From positions 3,421,670-3,485,669 of the forward strand of contig CP070675.1 of the NCBI GenBank assembly GCA_020352215.1: a DNA stretch of 64,000 bases, read 5' to 3'. Source of the stretch: Phycisphaerales bacterium. Its GTDB lineage: Bacteria > Planctomycetota > Phycisphaerae > Sedimentisphaerales > Anaerobacaceae. This document shows, one piece after another, positions 18,003 through 27,800 of this stretch. Under the pieces are notes generated by a model. The model ran no database searches and was not told the origin of the DNA. It saw nothing but the letters and a program-made list of their open reading frames with translations. Positions within the stretch are counted from its first letter, which is position 1, and every line of letters begins with the position of its first letter. The position numbers were made by a program, and so were the translations under genes.

Positions 18003-18415
18003 TGGGCCGAGCAAGAAGAAACAGAAAGGGCTTTAATCTGGTAGAGACAGTGGTGGCCAGCGTCATCCTGTCCGGTGCCGTAGTGACTGTAGCGGCGATC
18101 AGCACGAGGTCTCTGAGCAACACACGGCTCAACCGGCAATATGAGACGGCGGCATCGATTGTAGAGAGACAGCTTCGTTTGATTGACGTAGCGGGAATCG
18201 ATACGTTCATCGAGACGGATCAGACCGAGGGAGAATATCTGGAGTTTGAGCCCGGCTACCACTGGCAAGTGGAAACACAATACGAGGAGCTTGACAGTCT
18301 TTATCTGGTCACCGTGACGGTTACCTGGGTTGAAGGCAAGCGTGCGCACAGCATCTCCGTGGATACGAGGCTCGACGGAGTAAGTCTATATGCGGAGGTC
18401 GAAGGTGGGCAGTAG
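18002..18415 (+). CDS. gspI: Minor pseudopilin GspI-like
   Basis: 137 residues from ATG 18002, which overlaps the preceding stop. The leader RRNRKG is followed by FNLVETVVASVILSGAVV, a prepilin signature with Glu5, cleaved after Gly. The length and the position between GspH and GspJ fit GspI, which starts the pseudopilus tip with J and K. The stop overlaps the next gene by 26 bases if GspJ starts at 18390. Confidence 0.8.
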   Translation: MGRARRNRKGFNLVETVVASVILSGAVVTVAAISTRSLSNTRLNRQYETAASIVERQLRLIDVAGIDTFIETDQTEGEYLEFEPGYHWQVETQYEELDSLYLVTVTVTWVEGKRAHSISVDTRLDGVSLYAEVEGGQ

Positions 18416-19178
18416 TGAGCGGAAAATGAGGTGCTTTGGCAGAGCGGGCTTCACTATTGTTGAGGTGCTTGTGGCCTCGACGATAGGTGGATTTGTAGCC
18501 CTGGTCGCCGTTAGCACCCTCAAGGCGATTTCGACAAGCGCGGAGATCGTCGAGCAGACCGTTGAAATGGCCGCCGAGGTCAGCTTCGCGTCGAACATGG
18601 TGACCCGTGACCTTGTCAATCTATATCGTGATCCCAACGTCGCCAATTCGACGCTGATCGGGATCACCGAGGATACGGGGGATGGTTCTGTCAGCTATAT
18701 GTTGCTGCACACTGTGGGCAGGGCGAAGGCCAGAGCAGGCCAGCCGGAAGGCGATGTATACGAAGTAGAGTACTACTTGGTGAAGGATGAGGAGAAATCG
18801 ATGCTGATGCGGCGATTGTGGCCTTACCCCAACCGAGACCTCGATCCGGGCGGAATTCTGACGGTGATAGCCGAGAATATCGACGTTTTCGAGGTGAGGT
18901 ACTTTGACGGTGAAGAATGGTCGGTGGAGTGGCCCGAGGAAATGGAGACCCTCCCGGCAGTGGTAGAAGTGAATATCGTAGCGGTTCAACAGGGCCGGAG
19001 AACGCCTATTATGGAGTCCGTGTTTGTGAATCTTGTCAGGTCTGCGGGCGACAGCGCCGAGACCCTGAGTGGTGAGAGCGGCGAATCTGGTACCGGAGGC
19101 ACCGGTGGTGCGGGTGGTACCGGCGGCCCGGGCAGCGGGGGAGGTGGCGGTGATCTCGGCACGCCGCCCGGTCGGTAG
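18390..19178 (+). CDS. gspJ: Minor pseudopilin GspJ-like with Gly-rich tail
   Basis: 262 residues from ATG 18390 (18426 is an alternative start). The prepilin signature is RAG then FTIVEVLVASTIGGFVALVAV. The middle has a GspJ-like fold region (VVEVNIVAVQQGRRTPIMESVFVNL, split). After residue ~220 comes a Gly/Ser/Thr-rich tail (GGTGGAGGTGGPGSGGGGG), low-complexity and not usual in GspJ. It lies between gspI and gspK. It would form the pseudopilus tip complex. Confidence 0.8.
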   Translation: MRRSKVGSSERKMRCFGRAGFTIVEVLVASTIGGFVALVAVSTLKAISTSAEIVEQTVEMAAEVSFASNMVTRDLVNLYRDPNVANSTLIGITEDTGDGSVSYMLLHTVGRAKARAGQPEGDVYEVEYYLVKDEEKSMLMRRLWPYPNRDLDPGGILTVIAENIDVFEVRYFDGEEWSVEWPEEMETLPAVVEVNIVAVQQGRRTPIMESVFVNLVRSAGDSAETLSGESGESGTGGTGGAGGTGGPGSGGGGGDLGTPPGR

Positions 19179-19216
19179 TAGAGAAGAGAATCGGAGCATC
19201 GAAGCTCAGTTGAGAA

Positions 19217-20518
19217 ATGGCTACTAAACGTAATAAGACGGGGCTCGTTCTTGTGGCGGTGCTGTGGGTGGTAATGTTGCTGATGGTGATCGTTGCTGCC
19301 GTCGGGCGGACCAGCCGACTCGACACTAAGGTTACCGTTGCGAGGATGGGGGAGGTTCGGTGCAGTTGGGCCTGTCGGGCCGGGATTGAGACAGCCATGG
19401 CCGTGCTGTACGAGGACGAAAGGGAGAGTGACTGTCTGTTGGATCTCTGGAGCGACAATGACGAGGACTTCAATAATGTAATGTTAAGGCAGTGTGAGTT
19501 CTCAGTGCGGGTCGTTGACGAGTTGGGCAAATTGAACGTGAATGTCGCGTCAAGAGACCAACTGATGGGTTTGGAGTATATGGAGCAGGACATAGCCGAC
19601 GCGATAATAGATTGGCGTGACAGTGACGACACCGTGAGCACAGAAGGCGTGGAAGGGGGGTACTATGAGAATCTGGACTTCGGCTATACGATTCGTAACG
19701 GCCCTTTCAGAACTATTCGTGAGTTGCTATTGGTCAGGGGCGTCACGGAGGAATTGCTGTACGGGGAAGATACGAATCTTAACGGGCAGTTGGATTACAA
19801 CGAAAGGGACGGTGACGAAAGCCCGCCTGCCGATGATGGAGATGATGAGCTGGACGAGGGGTGGATCGCATATCTGACGTGTTATTCGTACGACAAGAAT
19901 ACGGATGCCACCGGCAGCGCACGAGTCAATATCAACGATGGTAACGAACGGCAGCTCAGGGGATCGCTGGGCCTGAGCGGGCCCCAGGCCAAGTGGATTG
20001 TCGATAACCGTCCCAATAACGGATACAGCAGTATCAGCGATTTGATCAGTGACAATAGCCCGAAGCAACCCCAAGGCTCTGGCGGGAATCAGGATGAGGC
20101 ACAGCCCATCGATTTACAGACGTTCAATCAGATAGCGGACCAAATAACGGTCAGTAATGAGGAGAAGATACCCGGAAGAGTGAACATCAATACGGCGCCG
20201 GAGGAAGTTCTGGTTGCTCTATTGGGGGCAGATGGCAATGCTGAGCAGCTCGCCGAGAACATCATCGCATACAGAGCGGGTCTGCTGTACGGGATGGAGA
20301 GCATCGCAGAGGTGATGAGCGTGGAGTCGGTGGACATCGACACATTCAAGCGGATTGCCAGCTTCATAACGACGCGTTCCAGCGTGTATACGATTCGATG
20401 TGTTGCGACGGCTGACAGGCAAGGGGCCAGCAACGCGACGGTAACCACGGAGGCGGTGGTTGATAGAACTTCATCGCCTTATGAGATACTTTACTGGTAT
20501 CAGGGAGCAAGTAACTGA
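19217..20518 (+). CDS. gspK: Minor pseudopilin GspK
   Basis: 433 residues. The N-terminus TGLVLVAVLWVVMLLMVIVAA is the GspK form of the prepilin helix (cleavage after Gly, no Glu5), shown here in short form. The helix-hairpin-helix-like SAM regions give GKLNVNVASRDQL and PGRVNINTAPEEVLVALLG, the GspK hallmarks. Acidic D-rich stretches near 200 (DTNLNGQLDYNERDGDE) may bind calcium. Its stop overlaps the gspL start as TGATG. Caps the pseudopilus tip with I and J. Confidence 0.9.
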   Translation: MATKRNKTGLVLVAVLWVVMLLMVIVAAVGRTSRLDTKVTVARMGEVRCSWACRAGIETAMAVLYEDERESDCLLDLWSDNDEDFNNVMLRQCEFSVRVVDELGKLNVNVASRDQLMGLEYMEQDIADAIIDWRDSDDTVSTEGVEGGYYENLDFGYTIRNGPFRTIRELLLVRGVTEELLYGEDTNLNGQLDYNERDGDESPPADDGDDELDEGWIAYLTCYSYDKNTDATGSARVNINDGNERQLRGSLGLSGPQAKWIVDNRPNNGYSSISDLISDNSPKQPQGSGGNQDEAQPIDLQTFNQIADQITVSNEEKIPGRVNINTAPEEVLVALLGADGNAEQLAENIIAYRAGLLYGMESIAEVMSVESVDIDTFKRIASFITTRSSVYTIRCVATADRQGASNATVTTEAVVDRTSSPYEILYWYQGASN

Positions 20519-22005
20519 TGAGTAGCAGTGTGACCGGCAAAAGGACCCGAGCGTCTGCAATTGCGATATCGCAAGAGGACGGCAAGCTTAAGGCAGTGGA
20601 GCTTGCAAGGCACGATGGGGTGCTTGAGCTTCTCTGGACTAAAAGCAGCGAGGCGGGCGACGAAAAGTGGGGTCCATTTGCCGCTGAGTGTGGCTTGTCG
20701 GCCGATGCCAAAGGCCGAAGCAAGACGGGTAAGGGCAAGACAGCGGTAGTCGGGTACGGATCGGCGGGGGTGGCCTTTTATCGCATGGATGTGCCGGCCG
20801 TGGCTGAAGAAGAAGCCGCCGCTGTGGTTCAGATGCAGGCTGAGACTCTGCTGCCATTGCCGACCGATCAAATGGAGCTGGCCTGGCGGAGTAGCCCGGC
20901 GCAGAACGGCGAGATGACCGTCACTTTGGCAGCGGCCAGACGCGAACCTCTGCAGGGTTTTGTCAGGCACGTGGCTGGCTTTAGGCCGGCGAAAATACTG
21001 CTGGACTGTGAGGGCGTCGTAAAGGCGTGGAGGGTATTGTTCGGCGGAAGCGAAAAAGAGGCTGTCATTGTGAACCTGGGGGCACGAGATTCCCAAGTCT
21101 GTCTGGCCGGGAATGGGCGGCTGAGTCATGCGGCAGTCTTGGACATGGGAATGGAGGATTTCAGGCACGTGAGGTGGGAGAGTTCGGGTGTTGACGATCG
21201 GGGTGTTCTCGAACAGACCGAAGCCACTGAGAGATTCTCGCAGGACATGAGGAGCGTGTTGGGATCTTTCGACTTTGACGAACCGGCGGCCGTGCCGGTT
21301 TACGTGCTCTCTGATGGCAGTGGCGCGATCGAAGGCGTTGTGGCTTGTCTTGTCGAGGCGGGGATAGATGCAAAGGCCGCTCTGCCTCAGATCGCGCAGT
21401 TCGGTGCGCGGGCGGAAATTGAAGCCGGAGAAATCTACGACTATCGAGTGCCGATGGGCCTTTCACTGATGGCCCTCGAAGCGCCCGCGGAGGAGCTTGG
21501 TCTCTTTGAGGGAATCTATGCCCCCGATAGGAAGGAGAAGAAAGGACCTGCCTTGTATTCGCCGATAACGGCCGGGGCCATTGCGGTGGCGATGTTGGTT
21601 GTGCTTCTTGCTGTCTCCTATGTGATTGATGTGACCATGGAGAAGCGTTTTAGTCAGTTAGAGGCCAGGGCGGGTTTTGAACAACTCCAGCGTCGGCAGG
21701 ACCTGGTCAGGACTGTTGCGAGACAGAGGCCCGATATGCTGCAGCTTCTCAATGAAATCAATTCGGGGTCAGCCGATGGAATTATGTTGGACAGCCTCCA
21801 TTTCAAGAAAGGCCAACTTGTAACCCTCCGAGGGCAGGCCCAGAGAGCTGAGCAGCTATATGAGTTTCAGAAGGCACTGCTGGACGGCAAGGGCATTACG
21901 GATGTGAAACTCCTGAATCCGACGGTTGATAGTAAGAGTAAGAAGGTCAAATTCGGTATGACTTTCCACTATAGGAATTTCACCAAGAAGAGCGCTACAC
22001 TTTGA
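20518..22005 (+). CDS. gspL: GspL-like inner-membrane platform protein
   Basis: 495 residues. The cytoplasmic part (1-350) resembles the actin-like fold of GspL/PilM (AVVGYGSAGVAFYRMDVPAV, AVIVNLGARDSQVCL). One membrane segment follows near 360 (TAGAIAVAMLVVLLAVSYVI). The periplasmic part has a ferredoxin-like PilN/GspL domain (FKKGQLVTLRGQAQRAEQLYEF). Sequence is divergent; the assignment rests on this layout and on the place between gspK and gspM. It anchors GspE to the membrane. Confidence 0.78.
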   Translation: MSSSVTGKRTRASAIAISQEDGKLKAVELARHDGVLELLWTKSSEAGDEKWGPFAAECGLSADAKGRSKTGKGKTAVVGYGSAGVAFYRMDVPAVAEEEAAAVVQMQAETLLPLPTDQMELAWRSSPAQNGEMTVTLAAARREPLQGFVRHVAGFRPAKILLDCEGVVKAWRVLFGGSEKEAVIVNLGARDSQVCLAGNGRLSHAAVLDMGMEDFRHVRWESSGVDDRGVLEQTEATERFSQDMRSVLGSFDFDEPAAVPVYVLSDGSGAIEGVVACLVEAGIDAKAALPQIAQFGARAEIEAGEIYDYRVPMGLSLMALEAPAEELGLFEGIYAPDRKEKKGPALYSPITAGAIAVAMLVVLLAVSYVIDVTMEKRFSQLEARAGFEQLQRRQDLVRTVARQRPDMLQLLNEINSGSADGIMLDSLHFKKGQLVTLRGQAQRAEQLYEFQKALLDGKGITDVKLLNPTVDSKSKKVKFGMTFHYRNFTKKSATL

Positions 22006-22025
22006 GGGTGAAGATTAGGGGAATC

Positions 22026-22553
22026 ATGTTAGAGCGACTTAGTGCGAGTGAGAGACGGACAGTGAAGATTGGAGCCGCATGCGCCGTGGCCATTCTCGTG
22101 TTCACGTTTGGCAAGAAGTGGTACGACGACTGGTCGGACGTGAGGGACTCGCTTACGGCCACGCGAGAGAAGCTGGATGCCATCGGTCTTGATGAGGCCA
22201 AGCAGAAGGCCTTGTTTGCGATTGTGCCTGTATTCGAGATGCCGAAAGCAGAGGAGCAGCAGATGTTCCTGTTCAGGGATAAGTTCAACGAACAGCTTAA
22301 GAGAGCTGGTATCAAGAGCGAACCTCTGCAGGTTCTGCCTCTGGGCAAGAAGAAGGGTGAGTACCGATTGCTACGGATGAAATGCACGGGCAAGGGCAGA
22401 TTCGGGCAGGTGCTCGATTTGCTTGCCAATCTCAAGGAGAATCCGTATCTGGTTGGTATAGAGGAGATGAAGATCCAGTGTGATCCCAAGAAGCCACAGG
22501 ATCAGCGACAGGAAGTCGAGCTGGAATTGACGGTGTCAACGTTCGTTAAGTAG
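22026..22553 (+). CDS. gspM: GspM-like inner-membrane protein
   Basis: 175 residues from ATG 22026, with AGGGG upstream. A single N-terminal membrane segment (IGAACAVAILVFTFGKKW) is followed by a coiled coil (DVRDSLTATREKLDAIGLDEAK) and a small PilO/GspM-type domain with FGQVLDLLANLKENPYLV. Family identification is from layout and position after gspL; sequence alone would not settle it. Confidence 0.75.
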   Translation: MLERLSASERRTVKIGAACAVAILVFTFGKKWYDDWSDVRDSLTATREKLDAIGLDEAKQKALFAIVPVFEMPKAEEQQMFLFRDKFNEQLKRAGIKSEPLQVLPLGKKKGEYRLLRMKCTGKGRFGQVLDLLANLKENPYLVGIEEMKIQCDPKKPQDQRQEVELELTVSTFVK

Positions 22554-22564
22554 GTCGAGGATAA

Positions 22565-23287
22565 ATGGGCTTCGATTACTCAAAAAAGGAGCAGAAGCTG
22601 GCTGCGGTTGTGCTGGTGGGGGTCTCAGTGCTTCTGGCTGTCACGGTTTTGGTGAAGATGGCCAGTTTTCTCGCGACCACCGCCAAGGCCGAGAACATGG
22701 TCAGCAGGGCTGAGAGGCGCGCTGCGCCGAACGGCGATGATATGAAAGTCCATTTGGCCGAGTCGAAGGCGGACGCGGATAGACTGAAGAAGAAGAATCT
22801 GTTTGCGTCGCCACCACCTCGTAAGCACCCGGTCAAGGAAGTGTCGGGGATTTTGGGCAGTGAGGTGCTGATCGCGGGCAAGTGGTACAGCGCGGGCGGC
22901 AAGGTAGCGGACGCGAAGATAGTGACTGTTGGGTCGACGGACGTCACGATCGAGTGGGACGGGAAAGAAAAGGTCTTTGCCCCGATTGCTGCGACGATTG
23001 TTGGTGGGCCGAAGAAGGATGCATCAAGAAAGTCTGTTGGGGAAAAGAAGGCACCGGCTGAGGGCGTTGCGGTGAAACCCGTAGAGAGGGAGGTTGCGGC
23101 TGCTCCGGCGGAAAAAGACGTGCTGGCTTGGATTGGAGTAAAGCTATCTGAAAAACTGAGGAGCAAATTCCTGGAAAAGTGGAACGGTCTGTCGAAGCAG
23201 GAGCAAGCCGAGGCCAAGACCAAGTGGAAGAGTATGTCGGACGAGCAAAGGAAGCAGGCTGTGGAGGGGATGGAACGCCGCATGTGA
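22565..23287 (+). CDS. GspC/PilP-like protein, first tandem copy
   Basis: 240 residues. N-terminal membrane segment (LAAVVLVGVSVLLAVTVLVKM), then the homology region KKKNLFASPPPR...VSGILGSEVLIAGKWYSAGGKVADAKIV...VTIEWDGKEKVF (pieces), which is the HR domain of GspC/PilP-type proteins that contact the secretin. The last 60 residues are helical (FLEKWNGLSKQEQAEAK, WKSMSDEQRKQAVEGM). The next gene repeats this plan. GAGGATAA precedes the ATG. Confidence 0.8.
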   Translation: MGFDYSKKEQKLAAVVLVGVSVLLAVTVLVKMASFLATTAKAENMVSRAERRAAPNGDDMKVHLAESKADADRLKKKNLFASPPPRKHPVKEVSGILGSEVLIAGKWYSAGGKVADAKIVTVGSTDVTIEWDGKEKVFAPIAATIVGGPKKDASRKSVGEKKAPAEGVAVKPVEREVAAAPAEKDVLAWIGVKLSEKLRSKFLEKWNGLSKQEQAEAKTKWKSMSDEQRKQAVEGMERRM

Positions 23288-23417
23288 TGACCGGGGCAGG
23301 GTGGTACTGTTTCTCGGCTGACGTGGGTGACTGGAAATCTGGTATATATCGTGGGAAATATGCTGCAAAAGTTGAAGCGGGATGGTGGGCGCGAACGCCG
23401 GTAAGGTAGGTAGGCTT

Positions 23418-24161
23418 ATGACAATTGACAATTCAGAGGATAGAAAGGAAGTCATTCCGGCCGTGCTGGTCGGGGTCTCCGTGCTTCTGGCAGTTATGGT
23501 CTTGGTTAAGGTCACCAGTTTTCTTGCGACCTCGGCCAAGGCCGAGAACATGGTCAGAATGGCTGAGTTGCGGGCTGATCCGAGTCCCGAGGACATGAAG
23601 ACGCATTTGGCTGGCTCGAAGGCTGTCGCAGATGGACTGAAGAAGAAGAATCTCTTTGCGCCGCCTCCACCGAGACAAAACCCGGTCCAGGCCGTTATTG
23701 GCATACTGGGCAATAGGGCGCTAATAAACGATAAATGGTACGAGGTCGGTGATACAGTGGGGGACGCGAAGGTTGTGGCTATCGAGGCAACGCGGGTCAA
23801 GATCGAATGGGATGGCAGGGAGAAAACCTTCACACCGATCACTTCGTCAGGCGAGTCGGGTCCGGGCGGTCCGAGGCGACCGGGGTCCCGGCCGGCCCGC
23901 AGGGGCCAGAGACCGGAGGCTCCCGAGGCGGTCGTAGTTGAGCCTCGAGAGGGGCCGATGCCCGGCCCCGGGGGATTCGGCATGATGAGAGAACGGTTCA
24001 TGAATATGTCGGAGGCCGAAAGGGCCGAGTTCAGGGAACGAATGCGCGAGCGATTTGGCGACCGCGGGCCGGGAGGTTTCCGAGGGCCGGGCGGCGAACG
24101 CGGAGAAGGTCGTGGCCGGGGACCAAGTGGCGGACGTGGACGCGACGGTGGCCGGCGATAG
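23418..24161 (+). CDS. GspC/PilP-like protein, second tandem copy
   Basis: 247 residues from ATG 23418, chosen for AGGTAGG upstream. It has the same membrane segment and HR region as the first copy (VGVSVLLAVMVLVKVTSFL; KKKNLFAPPPPRQNPV; KIEWDGREKTFTP). The DNA of the first ~100 codons remains clearly alike, which shows tandem duplication. The C-terminus has diverged to a Pro/Gly/Arg-rich tail with a MSEAERAEFRERMRERFG helix. That helix is shared with the next gene. Confidence 0.8.
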   Translation: MTIDNSEDRKEVIPAVLVGVSVLLAVMVLVKVTSFLATSAKAENMVRMAELRADPSPEDMKTHLAGSKAVADGLKKKNLFAPPPPRQNPVQAVIGILGNRALINDKWYEVGDTVGDAKVVAIEATRVKIEWDGREKTFTPITSSGESGPGGPRRPGSRPARRGQRPEAPEAVVVEPREGPMPGPGGFGMMRERFMNMSEAERAEFRERMRERFGDRGPGGFRGPGGERGEGRGRGPSGGRGRDGGRR

Positions 24162-24185
24162 GATAGCATAAGAGAGGTGCAACTA

Positions 24186-24734
24186 ATGAAACATCTGAGT
24201 ACAGTGACGTCGATCGTAATTGCCGTAGTGGTGCTTCTTGCCGCCTTCGGGATTGGCCTTGGGATACGAGAGATCAGGACCTGGCGAGCCGAGGTCGAGT
24301 CGGCCGAACAGATCCAGCCGGTAAGCTCGACGCCCAAACGTGGGACCAGACCGAGCGGCGAACCTTCCCAAGAGCAAAGAGCCGAATTGAAGGAGCGCAG
24401 AGCAGAGACTCTGGAGAGGATGGCCAACTTGTCTGAGGCCGAGCAGGAGCAGTTCCGGTCGCAAATGCGGGATCGGATGCAGAGATTCGATGCTGGGCCG
24501 CGCGGAGGCAGAGGGGGGGGGGCTTCCCCCGAAGAAAGGGCCCGAATGAGAGAGCGCTTTGAGAACATGACCGAGGAAGAAAGAGAACAGTTCCGGGCTC
24601 AGATGCGTGAGAGATTTGGGGGCAGGCGGCGCGGAGAAGGAGGCAGACGGCCTGGGCCGCCGCCGGGAGATGAGGCTGGACCGCCGGATGAGGTAGAAGC
24701 GACGGAACAACCGAACGACGTATCCGAGGAGTAA
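24186..24734 (+). CDS. Small membrane protein with repeated helical FRxxMRxR modules
   Basis: 182 residues from ATG 24186 (GAGAGGTG upstream). One N-terminal membrane segment (VTSIVIAVVVLLAAFGIGLG) is followed by a charged, repetitive body with LSEAEQEQFRSQMRDRMQRF and MTEEEREQFRAQMRERFGGR. The same type of module ends the second GspC-like protein, and the first has a looser version. No known family. It lies between the GspC-like genes and gspD and is probably part of the secretion apparatus in this lineage (inference from position). Confidence 0.8.
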   Translation: MKHLSTVTSIVIAVVVLLAAFGIGLGIREIRTWRAEVESAEQIQPVSSTPKRGTRPSGEPSQEQRAELKERRAETLERMANLSEAEQEQFRSQMRDRMQRFDAGPRGGRGGGASPEERARMRERFENMTEEEREQFRAQMRERFGGRRRGEGGRRPGPPPGDEAGPPDEVEATEQPNDVSEE

Positions 24735-24808
24735 CAGGGCCTCGGGTTGAAGTATATGAACGGGCAAATGCCAAGCGGCAGGTACACTTTTGAAATGAGG
24801 TGACTAAA

Positions 24809-27800
24809 TTGGAACGGCTAAGAATACTATTCTGGATCGTTGTTTGTGTCGCGGCTGTCGTTATAGTCTGGAGAGTCGGCTTCTACCCCATTGAGGCAGG
24901 GTTGGCAGGCAACGGTATGGGGGCGCGGACGGGTGGCGCACTCGCTGCGCGCGCGGAAGCTGAGGAGCCCGCTGAAGCAAACGAACCTGCGGTGAAGCCC
25001 GATGCCGACGCGCCGGAGGAGTCGGCTGATGCCAACGAGCCGGAGGAGCCCGACAAGCCGGGTGAGCCTAACAAGCCTGCGCAGCGGATTGGGCCGGACA
25101 GGCAGAAGCCCGACGAGCCCAACAAGCCCAGCGAGCCCAACGAGGTGTCTGAGTCGGGCGAGCCCATGGAGGCCGTGAATCTGACGGACGTTGAGGTTAA
25201 GAAGATCATCGCCAAGATCGCGGATTGGACCGGAAAGGCGGTACTGCCGGACGAGGAAGTGATAAAGCAGAAGGTGACGATATACGCACCGAAAAAAGTG
25301 CCTCGAAGCAAAGCTCTTTCGCTGATTTACAGCGCGCTGCTGATGAAAGGCTACGTGGCCGAGGAGACTGAGGACCGGATCTACCTCAAACCCATCACTG
25401 AGGCCAGGCTTGGTCTGGTTCCGACGATACCGGCCGAGCAGCCCCTTGCCATGGTTGAGAACAAAGAGCAAGTAGCCCAGAGGTTCATCAGGCTTGATAA
25501 CTACAATCCGGCTCAGATGATTGAGATTATTCAGCCTTTGGTCGGTGAGCATGGGTACATCACCGCCGATGAAAGTACGAGCCGTCTGTTAGTGATTGAT
25601 ACGGTGGCGAATCTGATGCGGCTTGAGCGGATCGTCGAACAGTTCGATGTGCCGGAAGCTGAGCAGGCGAAGACCCAGATTTTCGACGTTCGCTATGGTG
25701 ATCCCACGGAAATCGTGCAGATGCTGAACATATTGTTGGGTGAGACCGAGGGGCGCAGCAGCCGCTACAGTCGGGATAGGGATAGGGACAGAAGGTTCGG
25801 CTCAAGCCGGTTCTCCGGTCCACCCAGGCCTCCGAGTGGCAGCTCACCTACCAAGAAGAGCGATTCAAAGAGTGGCGCTGCGTCGTCGGTGGTGATTACG
25901 TCGGGCGATGTACCTGTTGTCCTTATCCCCGAGCCGCGGCGCAAGTGGATTATCGCAAAGGCGTCAGCCGAGGGTATTAAGATGATCGGCGAGTGGATAA
26001 AGGAATTGGATAAGGAAGAGCCGGTCGAGTCGGAATACGAGATAGTCCAACTCAAGTATGCCGATCCGCGGGAGGTGGAGAGCAGCATTGAGGACGGGTT
26101 CCAGGATATGCCCGGAACGGAATTCTTGCCGAGCATTCTGATCGAGCCGCTTGAGCAGACAAACCAGGTCATGGTCTTCGGCAGGAAAGAGCTGCGGGAG
26201 ATGGTCAAGAAAATGATCGCGGAGATAGATATTCCTCCGGGTGATCTCTTGACAGAAATATTTCCGCTGGAGCACGCAGACCCTGACGAGATCAAAGAGA
26301 ATCTTGATGGTCTTTACGAACAGCAGTCTGGTCGGTTCTCGAGTTACAGCGCGCGCGGCTATAGCTCGCGTACGGTCGATGCAAGGGAAACCGTAAAGGT
26401 GATATCGTTTCCGACGATGGGGCAGGTGACGGTGATTGCCTCGCCCGACAATATGGAAAAGATCAGAAAGCAAATAAAGGAATGGGACGTTCCGCTGGAT
26501 GTGAACGAGGTCAGGCCGAGAATAATCACGCTTCGCAACACGGATCCTGTGCAGTTGGCCGAGCTGTTGCAGACACTTTTCAGCGAGGACAGCTCGAGCA
26601 GCAGATTCAGTATTTTCGACCTCATATACGGCAGGAGCCAGGAGCGACAGAAGATTGTCGGCCCGTTGTACGGACAGTTAACGTTTGAGAATGTCCCCGG
26701 GACAAAGAAGATAATTGTGATCAGCAAGATTCCCGCGGCATACGACGTTATCGAGGAGCTGATACGCGAGCTCGACGAAGAGGAAATGGCTGAAGTACCG
26801 AGGGTCATAGAGGTCAAGTACGCAAATGTCGAAAAGCTGGCTGAGCTTCTCAATGCCCTGTTCAACGAGCAGGGCACTACCGCGACAATCCAGCGCAGCG
26901 ACGGCGGGCTCAGCGAGTACACGATGGAAGAAACAGACCAGAGTGGTGATGGCGGTGGTGGAGGCAACCAGGGCGACCAAGGCGGAAGCAGTGGCGAATA
27001 CAGGCCCTGGTGGAACACCGGACGGCAGAACATTAATGAGGAGCCTATAAGCAACGTCATTGGAAGGGTGCGGTTTATTCCTGACCCTCGCAGTAAGTCA
27101 CTGCTCGTTCTCGCCCCTCCGGAGTTTATGGAGAGCATAGAGGCGACCATTAAGGAGCTGGACATACCGGGCAAGCAGGTGATGCTAAAGGCCGTAGTTG
27201 TGGAGGTCTCGCATAGTAAGGTGACTTCTCTCGGCGTGCAACTGGCGACGGATCCTGCAGCGTTTGGCACGTTGGGAGAGAATTCGATTGAGGCGATTGG
27301 CCAGCTCACTGCTCTTGCCACCGATGGCGCGATAACAACCGGTGCGGGCGGTGTTACAACGGGAACAGGGACGGTGCTTGGTGTGAATACGAACGTGTAC
27401 GCCTTGGTTGATTTCTTGGTTAAGACAACTAACGCGAAGATTCTTAATCAGCAGACGCTATGGACGAAGGACAACGAAGAGGCCGACTTCTTCAAGGGTA
27501 GCAATATTGCGTTCCAGACGGATACGTCGGTTTCGCAGGTAAGCGGCATGACCACATCCAGCTACGCCTATGAGAGAGTAGGTATGGCGCTGCAGGCCCG
27601 CCCCAGTATCACTCCGGAGAAGAAGGTGGATATGATCGTAAAGGTCATGCTCTCACAGCTTACACCGCAAATGGTAAATAATGTGCGGGTAAGGACCGAG
27701 ATGGAGACAACGACCAACATGATAGTGCCGGACGGCCAAACGCTCATGCTCGGCGGCATCCTTTTCCAGGAAGATAGCCTTGTCGAACGGAAGGTTCCAC

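Noticed and set aside
23144-24568. 474-codon minus-strand frame rich in Pro, Arg and Ser
   Set aside because: Antisense of the GspC-like genes; composition comes from their Gly/Arg-rich codons.
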